Below, in pieces: positions 7,710-16,270 of a DNA stretch of 64,000 nt; position 1 is the stretch's first letter; the number at the start of each line of letters is the position of its first letter. A program made the position numbers and the translations under genes. Source of the stretch: Porphyromonas gingivalis ATCC 33277 (GTDB lineage: Bacteria > Bacteroidota > Bacteroidia > Bacteroidales > Porphyromonadaceae). The notes below the pieces were generated by a model. The model saw only the letters and a list, made by a program, of their open reading frames with translations. It had not been told where the DNA came from and did no database searches. The stretch covers positions 248,001-312,000 of the forward strand of contig NC_010729.1 of the NCBI RefSeq assembly GCF_000010505.1, given 5' to 3'.

Positions 7710-8330
7710 TCAACCGTTGAGAAAATCTTCGTCTTGGACGAGGGCGACGCCGTAGATGGCTGAGAGGCGATCTCGCAGGATGGCGGCATCGTTGCCGCGA
7801 AGGCTGACGGTAAGCCTGCAATTCTCGACAAAATCCTGCGAACGGATGGAGGCTCCGGCATCTTTCACCAGTCGCATCACTTCTCCCAGCAAAGGATATT
7901 CGAAGGCGATAGTCAGTTCTTCATACAGGATCTCTTCCTTCCGGTCGGCTGCTTCGAGGGCTTCGCGAGCCGCTTCGCGATAAGCAACGATAAGACCGCT
8001 CGTGCCCAGCTTGACACCTCCGAAGTAGCGCACCACTGCGACGAATACCTGCGTAAGCCCCAATGAGGTGATCTGCCCGAGGATGGGTTTGCCGGCAGTC
8101 CCCGATGGCTCTCCGTCGTCGTTGGATCGTGTGCGTTCGCCTTTGGTTCCCAGCTTGTATGCCCAGCATACATGGCGTGCATCGAAGTAGCGGCGACGCA
8201 GATCGGCCACAAGCGACAGGGCCTCCTCTTCCGACTTTACAGGATAGGCGAAAGCCAGGAAGCGGCTGCGTTTCTCCGTGTACTGTGCTTCCGATGGAGC
8301 ACTGATCGTGAGGTAGGAATCTTCGGCCAT
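7710..8330 (-). CDS. yigZ: YigZ/IMPACT family protein
   Basis: A 206-residue member of UPF0029/YigZ. The N-terminal IMPACT domain carries KRSRFLAFAYPV, the RHVCWAYKLG segment and SNDDGEPSGTAGKPIL, the strongest family signature; GTSGLIVAYREAAREAL follows. The C-terminal ~70 residues are the ferredoxin-like DUF1949 domain. The human homologue IMPACT regulates GCN2; the bacterial role is unclear, with nucleic-acid binding suspected. A 9-bp hairpin, TTTTCTCAA (7705-7713) with TTGAGAAAA (7717-7725), overlaps the stop codon. The gene starts 3 bp after the stop of the DUF4924-like gene, so it is the last gene of a leftward operon. Confidence 0.88.
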   Translation of the reverse strand: MAEDSYLTISAPSEAQYTEKRSRFLAFAYPVKSEEEALSLVADLRRRYFDARHVCWAYKLGTKGERTRSNDDGEPSGTAGKPILGQITSLGLTQVFVAVVRYFGGVKLGTSGLIVAYREAAREALEAADRKEEILYEELTIAFEYPLLGEVMRLVKDAGASIRSQDFVENCRLTVSLRGNDAAILRDRLSAIYGVALVQDEDFLNG

Positions 8331-8333
8331 GGT

Positions 8334-8882
8334 TCAAAGGAGAGCCTCATCTGTACCTTCCTCCCGGGCGGCAAACTTTTCGGACAGGACGGAGAGGAGC
8401 GTACTCATTTGTTTGATACTGGCGAGCGTCTCTTCGCTCACTTCCTTTTTCTGCAAACGCAGGGTCAGCAGACCGTATATGGCAGTCAGGCAAGTCTCTA
8501 TCTCTCCCGTATTGCTCCCTGCACTCTTGGCTCTAAGCTGTACGATGGCAGGGAGCACCTGATAGTAGAGTCCTTGATAAATCATCTCTTTGGGGTCCGC
8601 CATCAGTCGTGAGTGTATCTCTTCCATTTGCATGATGGCTATGCGAACGATATTGATATGCCCCTGCTTGCGAACTCCCTCGGTCAGCATCATCTCGACC
8701 AGCTCGGCATACCAGCGGTCTATCTCGGCGGTCGTCTTCGTATCTTGCCGGTATTGGGCAATTACAGTGGCGCGAAGCCGCTGCATATTCAGTTCGTTGG
8801 CACGTATAAGATCCTCTATCTGCCACATGTAGAGGACGTACTCGGCGATATTGTTGCGCCGTTTTTCCCTTGCTATGATCAT
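8334..8882 (-). CDS. DUF4924-like hypothetical protein
   Basis: A 182-residue, almost entirely helical protein from MIIAREKRRNNIAEYVLYMW. A longer frame to 8963 overlaps the upstream gene and is rejected because the ATG at 8882 forms an ATGA overlap with that gene's TGA. The N-terminal AREKRRNNIAEYVLYMWQIED and following helical hairpin match my recollection of the Bacteroidota DUF4924 family. No signal peptide, metal site or known catalytic motif is seen. Translational coupling to the phosphodiesterase upstream and yigZ downstream suggests co-expression, not shared function. Confidence 0.75.
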   Translation of the reverse strand: MIIAREKRRNNIAEYVLYMWQIEDLIRANELNMQRLRATVIAQYRQDTKTTAEIDRWYAELVEMMLTEGVRKQGHINIVRIAIMQMEEIHSRLMADPKEMIYQGLYYQVLPAIVQLRAKSAGSNTGEIETCLTAIYGLLTLRLQKKEVSEETLASIKQMSTLLSVLSEKFAAREEGTDEALL

Positions 8883-10114
8883 GGTCGTTTGTCTCGGATC
8901 AGGCCGTTCAGCAACGTTTCGTCCGCATCGTTGGGTGCAGGCTCTATACCCAACAGCCTGCATATGAGCGGATAGATGGTGATATTCGGCAGGTTTTCCA
9001 CCCTACTGCCCGGACGGAAATCGGGCCCGACAGCCCGGAGTAAAGCCCGCATTTCCGGTGCTTGGTTGTCATAGCCATGTGCCGCTCCCGGACGAACGTC
9101 TTCATCTATTGCGAAAAAGACGGTGGAGCCTATGTCCGGAATCACGACCAGTTCGCCCAAACGAGGATTGGTGCCACAGCGCAAACGCTTGGGTACCTCC
9201 CCCTTGCGGTAAACCGATATATGTGGAATGGCCCGCAGGATCTCATAGGCTCGCTCGGTATAGGAGGGCTTCGGGTACAAGTGGGTGAAGGCCCCGGTGG
9301 CCATGTAGAGGAAGCTGTCTGCAGGCAGATAATGCGACAGATTGACGCATTTCTCATTTTCGTACGTGGCCATACCGTGATCGGATACTATGATGAAGTC
9401 GGTCTGTGCGGCTATGGGCAGAGAGTCCAACCGCTTGCGGAAATAGCCGACCACACTGTCCAACCGCTCTACCATTGCCAGTGTCAGCGGGCTTTCGGGC
9501 GTTTGGCTGTGTCCGATCATATCCGGCTCCTCGATGTACCACATGAGCAAGCGCGGTCGCTCCTTTTCGGGCAGTCCGAGCCACGCGATGACGGAGTCGG
9601 CGCGGTCACGAAACGGAACGGTGGAGGAGAATTTTTTCCACCGCCACGGCCGATTTCCGTTCACAGCCGTTTCGGATCCTACCCAAAAGTAGACACCGGT
9701 ACGGATGCCTTGGCGTGCGGCCGTATTCCAAACCGGCTCGCCGCCCCAAAATCCGGGGGTCTCCACGGCTTTTCGGTCGGATATACGAAAAACGCCCAGT
9801 AGCGAATCCACAAACTCATTGGCTACGATACCGTGATGATCGGGGTAAAGCCCCGTAGCCATGCTGTAATGATTGGGAAATGTAAGCGAGGGGAAGCATG
9901 GTTGGAGCGACCCGCTCAATCCCTCCTGTGCCATCCGATCCAACGCCGGTGTACGTGCCCGATCGGTATAGTCCGGCCGGAAGCCGTCCAATGACAGGAC
10001 TACGACGTACCGTTCCGACTGCTTAGGTGTTTGTCGGACTGTTCTGCAACCGACATAAGAGAAGGCAAGAAGCAGAAACAGGATGAAAGGAAATAGAGAT
10101 AAATGCTGTCTCAT
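8879..10114 (-). CDS. Type I phosphodiesterase/nucleotide pyrophosphatase lipoprotein (NPP/alkaline phosphatase superfamily)
   Basis: A 411-residue exported enzyme from the ATG at 10114. The start upstream at 10147 would lie before the predicted transcription start, so 10114 is preferred. A lipoprotein signal (FILFLLLAFSYVGC, Cys about 23) precedes the catalytic domain. Metal and nucleophile residues of the alkaline phosphatase superfamily are visible: VLSLDGFRPDY (Asp), PSLTFPNHYSMATGLYPDHHG with the Thr nucleophile, EEPDMIGH, and VSDHGMA near the middle. NPP enzymes hydrolyse phosphodiester or pyrophosphate bonds of nucleotides or lipids. As a lipoprotein it would work in the periplasm or on the outer membrane. 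Translationally coupled to the downstream gene. Confidence 0.85.
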   Translation of the reverse strand: MRQHLSLFPFILFLLLAFSYVGCRTVRQTPKQSERYVVVLSLDGFRPDYTDRARTPALDRMAQEGLSGSLQPCFPSLTFPNHYSMATGLYPDHHGIVANEFVDSLLGVFRISDRKAVETPGFWGGEPVWNTAARQGIRTGVYFWVGSETAVNGNRPWRWKKFSSTVPFRDRADSVIAWLGLPEKERPRLLMWYIEEPDMIGHSQTPESPLTLAMVERLDSVVGYFRKRLDSLPIAAQTDFIIVSDHGMATYENEKCVNLSHYLPADSFLYMATGAFTHLYPKPSYTERAYEILRAIPHISVYRKGEVPKRLRCGTNPRLGELVVIPDIGSTVFFAIDEDVRPGAAHGYDNQAPEMRALLRAVGPDFRPGSRVENLPNITIYPLICRLLGIEPAPNDADETLLNGLIRDKRP

Positions 10115-10144
10115 TTTTATAAAAATCTTTCGATTTGATGCCGT

Positions 10145-10152
10145 CAAAGGTA
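10145..10152 (-). promoter_or_regulatory. -7 element for phosphodiesterase operon
   Basis: On the minus strand TACCTTTG matches TAnnTTTG. Transcription would begin near 10138, giving a 24-nt leader to the ATG at 10114. A -33 element is not obvious. Confidence 0.5.
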
Positions 10153-10315
10153 AGGGATTCCTCTTTCATTACTGTAAGCAGATCGGTTTTTGAGCCGATG
10201 ATTTTCAGCGTGTCGTCGGGAGTGAAACCATACCATCGGGAGTAAAAAATCACAGGAATACCCACAGCCGACCCTTCCAACCTCTCCAAAAGCCGCACGA
10301 CAGATCTTTTTGGTC

Positions 10316-10387
10316 GGGAAAATGTCATTGTTCGTCGGGAAATCTGCATTTCGGCCCCGCAATGCAGATTTCCTGTCGGACATTCCC
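10316..10387. repeat. Nested inverted repeats
   Basis: The inner 13-bp perfect stem (10338-10350 / 10361-10373) is flanked by an outer one, GGGAAAATGTC (10316-10326) with GACATTCCC (10379-10387), imperfect by two bases. No gene ends here, so it is not a simple terminator. Confidence 0.75.
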
Positions 10388-10610
10388 TCTTTCGCCGAAA
10401 GTACCCGTATATCCCTTGCAGAGAGTGAGACTGTCGCACGGCCTTTTCGTCGAATCCTTTTGCCGCAGAGTCGATCCCTTTATTTGTTGCACATCCGGGC
10501 TTCGGCAAATACGACTTCCTTACTCCGTTAATGCTCTCATTTATTTAGAGAATGGGATCGAGAAAAATAAGAGACACGAACGGAATCTTACCTATCTTCG
10601 TCCTGAAATT

Positions 10611-11648
10611 ATGGCAGATCGTAGAAGAACCGATGACAATAAGGGTGCGAGAGAGGTGGTATTGCTGCTGAATATCGGCTCGCCGGACAGCCCTGAGGTG
10701 AAGGACGTGGCGCGCTACCTCAATTCTTTTCTGACCGACAGGAGGATCATCACCTTGCCTTTTCTCCTGAGACAGCTACTCGTGAGAGGTATCATCACTC
10801 CTTTCAGAAAGAAAAGTTCGGCACAAAAATATCGGACCGTTTGGGACGAAAGCACCCGGTCTTTCCCCCTCATATCGCATACGAAAGCCATAGCCCGGGC
10901 ACTGGCACATACGGGCAGAGATGTCCATGTAGCCATGCGCTACGGCAAGCCGACTGTGGCCGATGTGCTGAAGGAGCTGCCACACGGCCGAAGCCTCGTC
11001 GTCCTCCCGCTCTTCCCGCACTACGCCATGAGCAGCTACGAGACGGCCGTGGAGCATTGCAAGGCCGAAATCCGGCGCCTTTGTCCGAATCTTTCCTTCC
11101 GCGTCGTGCAGCCTTTCTACGCGCACGAAGCCTATATTCGTGTCCTTGCCGATAACATCAGACCCTATCTGACGAAGCCTTTCGACAAGCTCATCCTTTC
11201 CTATCACGGCATCCCTCGCGATCATTTGGACAAGACCACCCGACAGGCTTTGGACCTCCGGCATCCCGAAGGATGCTGCACGGAGGAGGATCCTACGGCA
11301 AACGTCTGCTACCGCTATCAGACTTACAGGACGACGGCTCTCATCCGCGAGGCACTCTGCTTGGCCGAGGAGCAGGTGGAGCAGGTGTTCCAGTCACGTG
11401 TAGGCCATACCGAATGGCTGCGCCCCTATTTGATCGAACGACTGTCCGCTTGGCCTCAAGAGGAAACAAAACGTATCCTCATAGCCTGCCCCTCCTTCGT
11501 GTGCGACTGTCTGGAGAGCCTCGAAGAAGTAGCCGATCATGGACAAAGCATTTTCAAAAAAGCAGGAGGTGCGGACTTCACTTACATCCCCTGTCTCAAT
11601 AGCGGGGCGAATTGGATCGATGCTCTCCGAAACATTTTAGAGGAATAA
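10611..11648 (+). CDS. hemH: Ferrochelatase
   Basis: A 345-residue protein from ATG 10611 ([20 protein letters not shown]); a frame reaching 10362 would read through the hairpin region and adds no family sequence. Ferrochelatase inserts Fe2+ into protoporphyrin IX. Seen here: [19 protein letters not shown], the catalytic-His segment [12 protein letters not shown] near residue 198, and [11 protein letters not shown] with the metal-route Glu near 267, followed by the family's [16 protein letters not shown]. gingivalis is a haem auxotroph lacking most of the porphyrin pathway, so the enzyme may use acquired porphyrin or work in iron removal; that is inference. Seven bases separate it from the LPS-kinase gene. 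Confidence 0.93.
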   Translation: MADRRRTDDNKGAREVVLLLNIGSPDSPEVKDVARYLNSFLTDRRIITLPFLLRQLLVRGIITPFRKKSSAQKYRTVWDESTRSFPLISHTKAIARALAHTGRDVHVAMRYGKPTVADVLKELPHGRSLVVLPLFPHYAMSSYETAVEHCKAEIRRLCPNLSFRVVQPFYAHEAYIRVLADNIRPYLTKPFDKLILSYHGIPRDHLDKTTRQALDLRHPEGCCTEEDPTANVCYRYQTYRTTALIREALCLAEEQVEQVFQSRVGHTEWLRPYLIERLSAWPQEETKRILIACPSFVCDCLESLEEVADHGQSIFKKAGGADFTYIPCLNSGANWIDALRNILEE

Positions 11649-11654
11649 TACAGC

Positions 11655-12629
11655 ATGCTCAGTTATCATACCGATATACCGACAGACCTGCCCCTCCTGA
11701 GGCAAGCCGTCGAAGCCATCCGCCGGGAAGAATCCGGCGGTGCCGTACCCGACTCCGATCGGCCGAGGGTGATATACGAGGCGCGCAACCGGCTTTACGC
11801 CGTCCGTACCGCACAGGGAGAGCAGGTGGTGAAGAGCTTCCGAATCCCTATTGCCATTCAGCGCGTGGTCTACTCATTTTTCCGCCCCTCGAAGGCTGCT
11901 CGCTCTTATCGCAACGCCATACGGCTGGGGCGATGCGGCATCGGCACTCCGCGACCGTCGGGCTATGCCATCGAACGCGAAAAAGGGCTTCTGTGCAGGA
12001 GCTACTACGTCTGCGAAAGCATGCACGACTGTCGGGATATTCGTCTCTCCATGCAGGGAGTGGAAGGAGGCGAGGCCTTGCTCCGTGCGCTGGCCGGATT
12101 CATCGCCCGAATGCACCGAGCAGGCATTCATCACATTGATTTATCGCCGGGCAACGTACTGTATCGGACAGACGAGAAAGGCGAGTATTCGTTCTACCTC
12201 ATAGACCTGAACCGGATGAAGTTCTACGACAAGCCGATTGAGGGACGGAAAGCCTATGCCAATTTTGCACGTCTGAGCTTTTGTCCGGCAGTGAGCAAGC
12301 AGCTTGCCGAATTTTATGCAGAGGCGCAGGGTTTGAATACGGACGGAGTGGTCGAAGGGGTACAAAGCGAATCGGATCGGTTCTTCCGCAGCAAAGTCCG
12401 CAAGTATGCTCGCAAGGCATTGGTGCGCGAACAAAAGCGAATGAGCCGCTCCGCTTTCCGTCGGGCATATATCCGCTATCGCTCGGTACGCCTTATCCGA
12501 AAACTCACGGGCTGCACCCGTCTCTTCCGTATCGAGAACGATCTGTACACATCCTATCTTGAAGTGGGCGACCTGCGCCATACACTGAAAAGAGCCGAAG
12601 GATATTCCTCGCCGAAAAACGTTCAATAA
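11655..12629 (+). CDS. WaaP/InaA-family lipopolysaccharide kinase-like protein
   Basis: A 324-residue protein with a protein-kinase-like fold. The N-terminal lobe has the ATP-Lys segment GEQVVKSFRIP. The catalytic loop reads HHIDLSPGNVLY (HxDLxxxN, near residue 160), and the metal-binding IDLNRMKF motif (DFG equivalent) follows about 20 residues later. Kdo/WaaP kinases phosphorylate inner-core sugars of LPS on the cytoplasmic face. Flanking genes for a ferrochelatase and a GT4 glycosyltransferase lie 6 and 16 bp away, so they form one operon, and the glycosyltransferase supports a cell-envelope role. The target sugar is unknown. The C-terminal basic region (RKYARKALVREQKRMS) could contact the membrane. 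Confidence 0.8.
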   Translation: MLSYHTDIPTDLPLLRQAVEAIRREESGGAVPDSDRPRVIYEARNRLYAVRTAQGEQVVKSFRIPIAIQRVVYSFFRPSKAARSYRNAIRLGRCGIGTPRPSGYAIEREKGLLCRSYYVCESMHDCRDIRLSMQGVEGGEALLRALAGFIARMHRAGIHHIDLSPGNVLYRTDEKGEYSFYLIDLNRMKFYDKPIEGRKAYANFARLSFCPAVSKQLAEFYAEAQGLNTDGVVEGVQSESDRFFRSKVRKYARKALVREQKRMSRSAFRRAYIRYRSVRLIRKLTGCTRLFRIENDLYTSYLEVGDLRHTLKRAEGYSSPKNVQ

Positions 12630-12645
12630 GAAAAAAGGAAACCGA

Positions 12646-13794
12646 ATGAATCGTATAGCTTTTGATGCCAAGAGAATCACATCCAACGCCACCGGGTTGG
12701 GCAATTACAGCCGCTTCGTGGTCGAAGCCTTGGCCGCCTTTCACTCCGAACACCGCTACTACCTCTGTTCTCCCGCGAAGGGCAATCCGGCTCTGTACTC
12801 CGCCTTGCAGCAACGCGAGGGTATAGAATGGCTGCTTCCCGAAGGGCGACGTATGGGAGGAACGTTTTGGCGCAACTTCGGCGTGGTGCCTCGACTGCAA
12901 AAAGAGGGCATCGATCTCTTCCACGGTCTGAGCCACGAATTGCCACTCGGTATATACGGCAAGGGTATCGCCACGGTGGTAACGATCCACGACTTGATCT
13001 TCATTCGCTATCCGCACTATTATAAGCCTGTGGACAGGCTGCTGTATCGGCTCAAATACGGCCATGCTGCCCGTCGTGCCGACAGGGTGATAGCGATAAG
13101 CGAACAGACCAAGCGCGATGTGATGGAATTTTTCCACGTGCCTGCCGATCGGATCGATGTCGTCTATCAGGGTTGTTCGCCGGCTTTCGGACAGGCTACA
13201 GCGGAGGATGAGTCGAGAGCCGGAGAGCGGTATGCTTTGCCTGAGCGTTACCTGCTCTATGTGGGAAGTATCGAGACAAGGAAGAACCTCCGACTGGCTG
13301 TGGAGGCTTTGGCACATTGCCGTGACCGACATATTCGGCTCGTCGCCGTAGGGAAGCGCACGCCGTACTGTGCGGAGGTGCAGCAGTGTGCAGAGCGATT
13401 AGGTGTGGCAGACCGGCTCATCATGCTGCATGATGTCCCGTTTGCCTTCCTGCCGGGTATCTATCGCGGAGCAGAGGTATTCGTCTATCCTTCGCGCTTC
13501 GAGGGCTTTGGCATCCCGATCGTCGAAGCTTTGGCTTCAGGTGTGCCGGTCGTTGCTGCCACGGGTTCGTGTCTGGAAGAAGCCGGAGGCCCTTCGTCCC
13601 TGTACACCGACCCCGACGATGCCGAAATGATGGCATCCATGCTGGACAGGATCCTCTCCGACAGTTCTCTGCGCGAGAAGATGATAGCCGACGGACGTGC
13701 CTATATAGAACGTTTTTCGCCCGAAGCCGTAGCCCAATCCCTGATGCATGTGTATGACAAGGTCTTGCAGGAGAAAGACCTCCGGAGCAAATAA
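12646..13794 (+). CDS. Glycosyltransferase family 4 (mannosyltransferase-like)
   Basis: A 382-residue GT-B enzyme. The N-terminal domain holds the acceptor-side GLGNYSRFVVEAL loop and TIHDLIFIRYP; the C-terminal donor domain has LLYVGSIETRKNL and the E-x7-E signature EGFGIPIVEALASGVPVVA near residue 285. It uses an NDP-sugar, often GDP-mannose. From its position next to gpmA I think it corresponds to the P. gingivalis alpha-mannosyltransferase studied for A-LPS synthesis, but that is recall, not something this sequence proves. It is the last gene of the hemH operon, followed by a strong bidirectional terminator. Confidence 0.87.
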   Translation: MNRIAFDAKRITSNATGLGNYSRFVVEALAAFHSEHRYYLCSPAKGNPALYSALQQREGIEWLLPEGRRMGGTFWRNFGVVPRLQKEGIDLFHGLSHELPLGIYGKGIATVVTIHDLIFIRYPHYYKPVDRLLYRLKYGHAARRADRVIAISEQTKRDVMEFFHVPADRIDVVYQGCSPAFGQATAEDESRAGERYALPERYLLYVGSIETRKNLRLAVEALAHCRDRHIRLVAVGKRTPYCAEVQQCAERLGVADRLIMLHDVPFAFLPGIYRGAEVFVYPSRFEGFGIPIVEALASGVPVVAATGSCLEEAGGPSSLYTDPDDAEMMASMLDRILSDSSLREKMIADGRAYIERFSPEAVAQSLMHVYDKVLQEKDLRSK

Positions 13795-13830
13795 CATCTG
13801 CGACAACCGAGCAAAAAAGATGAAATGAAA

Positions 13831-13875
13831 AGAGAGCGTTGCACGACTGTTAGCGGTGCAACGCTCTCTTCTTAT
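13831..13875. terminator. Bidirectional terminator between convergent glycosyltransferase and gpmA
   Basis: AGAGAGCGTTGCAC (13831-13844) and GTGCAACGCTCTCT (13856-13869) form a perfect 14-bp stem with an 11-nt loop; T-rich sequence follows on the plus strand and A-rich sequence precedes it, so it can serve both genes. Confidence 0.88.
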
Positions 13876-13929
13876 TCTTTCTCCTTGCCCTCTATCGAAA
13901 AGCAGAATGAAAAAGGCCGGCGACAGGAT

Positions 13930-14676
13930 TTACTTCTTCTTGCCCTGATTGGCTACTGCCTCCATCAGCTTTTTGATTTCTTCGGGATCGCCGAGGAAAT
14001 AGTCTTTCACCAGCCGGAGATTGTCGTCAAATTCAAAAACGTAAGGCACGGCTGTCGGGAGGTTCAGGCTGATGATGTCTTCGTCCGAAATGTTTTTCAG
14101 CACCTTGATGATACCACGCAGACTGTTGCCGTGAGCCGCTACCAATACCTCGTCATGCTCCTTGAGTGTAGGGAATATGGTCTCGTTCCAGTAGGGGAGG
14201 ATACGATTTACCGTGTCGCAGAGAGCTTCTGTCAGTGGCAGGTCTTTCTCGCACACACCTTTGTAGCGCGGATCCATGAACGGAGAGCGCGGATCCTCTT
14301 TCTCCATAGGCGTAGGGGGAACATCGTAGCTGCGACGCCAGATGAGTACCTGTTCATCTCCGTACTTCTCGGCAGTCTCGGCCTTGTTGAGGCCTTGCAG
14401 CATGCCGTAGTGCTTCTCGTTCAGACGCCAGGTCTTCTCCACCGGTATCCAATCCAAGTCCATTACATCGAGGACACCGTTCAGGGTCTTGACGGCACGT
14501 TTGAGATAGGAAGTATAGGCTTTGGTAAACTGAAAGCCTTCTTTCTTCATGAGCTCGCCGGCTTTCTTGGCTTCTTCAATACCTTTTTCGGACAAATCCA
14601 CATCTGTCCATCCCGTAAAGCGATTTTCCTTGTTCCACAAGCTTTCGCCGTGGCGAATCAATACTATTCTTTTCAT
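13930..14676 (-). CDS. gpmA: 2,3-bisphosphoglycerate-dependent phosphoglycerate mutase
   Basis: A 248-residue glycolytic enzyme interconverting 3- and 2-phosphoglycerate. The phosphohistidine motif [15 protein letters not shown] with GWTDVDLS opens the protein; [31 protein letters not shown] and the second catalytic His in [12 protein letters not shown] complete the dPGM pattern. Length and spacing are normal. It ends at the bidirectional terminator and begins just beside the dispersed hairpin element at 14859-14935. Confidence 0.96.
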   Translation of the reverse strand: MKRIVLIRHGESLWNKENRFTGWTDVDLSEKGIEEAKKAGELMKKEGFQFTKAYTSYLKRAVKTLNGVLDVMDLDWIPVEKTWRLNEKHYGMLQGLNKAETAEKYGDEQVLIWRRSYDVPPTPMEKEDPRSPFMDPRYKGVCEKDLPLTEALCDTVNRILPYWNETIFPTLKEHDEVLVAAHGNSLRGIIKVLKNISDEDIISLNLPTAVPYVFEFDDNLRLVKDYFLGDPEEIKKLMEAVANQGKKK

Positions 14677-14858
14677 AATTACACTGTAATCAAAGTCCGG
14701 TGCGAAAATAATGATTAAAGTTCAATGCCATGCTTATGGCAAGAACAGCCGATACAAATAGAAGAAAAACGGCATCAAGGCGCAGAGTCATTCCGTCGAT
14801 CAGGGAAAAATACGAGCCGAAAATCGCCCGGACTGCGAACCAAAAGCTGAAAGGAAGT

Positions 14859-14935
14859 GGCGTGGGAATTTTTTCGTTCTCGTGCGGGAATTTTTTCATT
14901 CCCGAACCAAAACGAAAAAGTTCCCGAACCACGTT
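14859..14935 (-). repeat. Dispersed hairpin element, copy A
   Basis: Contains TTCCCGAACCAAAACG at 14899-14914, the reverse complement of the core shared with copies near 39694, 51293 and 59551. Flanking arms are complementary (GGGAA...TTCCC; TTTTTTCGTT...AACGAAAAA), so the whole can fold as a long hairpin. It lies between gpmA and the CDP-glycerol transferase-like gene. Confidence 0.75.
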
Positions 14936-14959
14936 TTTGGGCGTGGAGAACCGACGATT

Positions 14960-16270
14960 TTACGAACGCGATGTGAGCAAAGTGTCGATGATGACCTCTG
15001 AGGCAGTAGCCCCTCGGGGAGGGAGCAAATAGTCCCGGATGAAGACCCGACGCCTATCGGCTACTGGATCGGGCCTACGCTCTGCTATCTTTTGGAGAAA
15101 CGAATCGATGTCTTCCGCAGAATCTGCCATATCATGCAACGCGAAGGCCTCTTGGGCAGCTCGGTTGAGCCCGTGAGGAAGGCGTCCGTTCTTCCGCATA
15201 AAGAGGGCCGGACGCCCCACGATCTGATATTCCACGGTGAAAGCACTGCAATCATGTACGAGAGCCGAAGAGCGACAAAAGAGATCGACATAAGCTCCTT
15301 CGGCCAATTCGGCATGAGGCATATCTGCCCATTCCCGGTAGTACCGATCTGTTCGTTCGCGTCCCCACGATTCCGGAGCATAGAGTTTGGTCTTGAGTAT
15401 CGGATGTGGTTTGAAAGCAAAGCGCAATCGGCCTTCGTACTTCCGTGCCAGTCGGAGGAAGGTATCCGCATAATCGAGGAAATTGGACAGGCTATATCCC
15501 CAAGGCTCTATCGAATGGTGCGGAGCGATGATTACGAGGGGTAGCTCCTCATTATTTTTTTCCGTTCGACTCCTCATTTCGGAGGAGAAAGCATCGAACA
15601 AAGGTGCTCCGCTGACCACTCCGTTGTATCCCCTCACGCGAGAGAGTCGCGAGTAGATGCGAAGGTCTTCTTCCGAAACCAAAAAGTAGTATCCCAGAAG
15701 ATTGTGAAACAGGAGGTCGTACCAGTCAGGATACTCTTCGAGGGGATAGCCATAAAGGCTGTAGCAGGTGAGTATATCGGGGAAGGCCCTCTGGCGAAGG
15801 GGCGGTGGCAACTGGATGTCGTAAGGTGTGGTATAGAAAATGTAATCCGGTGTAAATTCAGCCCGAATGTCTCTCACCTCTCCATTGTCCCGACAAGCCG
15901 GCTGTGGATCGAAGCCTTTGGCCTGAAAGTGAGCAAGCGTCTTTTGCAGGAGTTCGCCCTGTTCGCCGGCCGGCAGATTGTCCGCCGGACAAACGATGAG
16001 TATAGGCCGAACGCGCGGATGCCGGAGCATGGCAGCAAACAGGGCATCGTATTTCCACATGGAGTCGTACACGGCGAGGAATACGACATTGATGGTTTCC
16101 TTGCCGCATAGTTTCTTTTTTAGCTCATCGTTGCGCTGCTGTGCTTCGCGAATGAGCCGGGGCTCTACCGTTAGGCGGCACAGGCGTCGTTTTCCCTCTG
16201 TGATGATATACTGCATCCGTTTGGGAGCGAGGGCATAAAGGCGAGAAGAGAATCGACGTAGTAGGCTCAT
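14960..16270 (-). CDS. CDP-glycerol glycerophosphotransferase-like protein
   Basis: A 436-residue GT-B-fold protein. The N-terminal part includes INVVFLAVYDSMWKYDALF; the C-terminal domain has VIIAPHHSIEP, AFKPHPILKTKLY and the LVHDCSAFTVEYQIVGRPALF segment, the hallmarks of TagB/TagF-type CDP-glycerol:polyol glycerophosphotransferases. Bacteroidota relatives occur in LPS or capsule loci and probably decorate glycans with (glycero)phosphate. Its ATG overlaps the stop of the flippase gene upstream (ATGA at 16267-16270), so the two are translated together and may handle the same polymer. Confidence 0.72.
   Translation of the reverse strand: MSLLRRFSSRLYALAPKRMQYIITEGKRRLCRLTVEPRLIREAQQRNDELKKKLCGKETINVVFLAVYDSMWKYDALFAAMLRHPRVRPILIVCPADNLPAGEQGELLQKTLAHFQAKGFDPQPACRDNGEVRDIRAEFTPDYIFYTTPYDIQLPPPLRQRAFPDILTCYSLYGYPLEEYPDWYDLLFHNLLGYYFLVSEEDLRIYSRLSRVRGYNGVVSGAPLFDAFSSEMRSRTEKNNEELPLVIIAPHHSIEPWGYSLSNFLDYADTFLRLARKYEGRLRFAFKPHPILKTKLYAPESWGRERTDRYYREWADMPHAELAEGAYVDLFCRSSALVHDCSAFTVEYQIVGRPALFMRKNGRLPHGLNRAAQEAFALHDMADSAEDIDSFLQKIAERRPDPVADRRRVFIRDYLLPPRGATASEVIIDTLLTSRS

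Larger units (their letters stand above)
10115..10610. other. Structured intergenic region between divergent phosphodiesterase and hemH genes
   Basis: In 496 bp between two divergent genes I find no convincing coding sequence; a 161-codon minus-strand frame here lacks any recognisable feature and overlaps the promoter of the phosphodiesterase gene. The centre holds nested inverted repeats at 10316-10387. The inner stem is perfect: GGAAATCTGCATT (10338-10350) with AATGCAGATTTCC (10361-10373), 13 bp and a 10-nt loop. Confidence 0.6.

Noticed and set aside
10023-10508. A 161-codon minus-strand frame upstream of the phosphodiesterase gene
   Set aside because: It crosses the nested hairpin and the phosphodiesterase promoter and overlaps that gene; composition is not protein-like.
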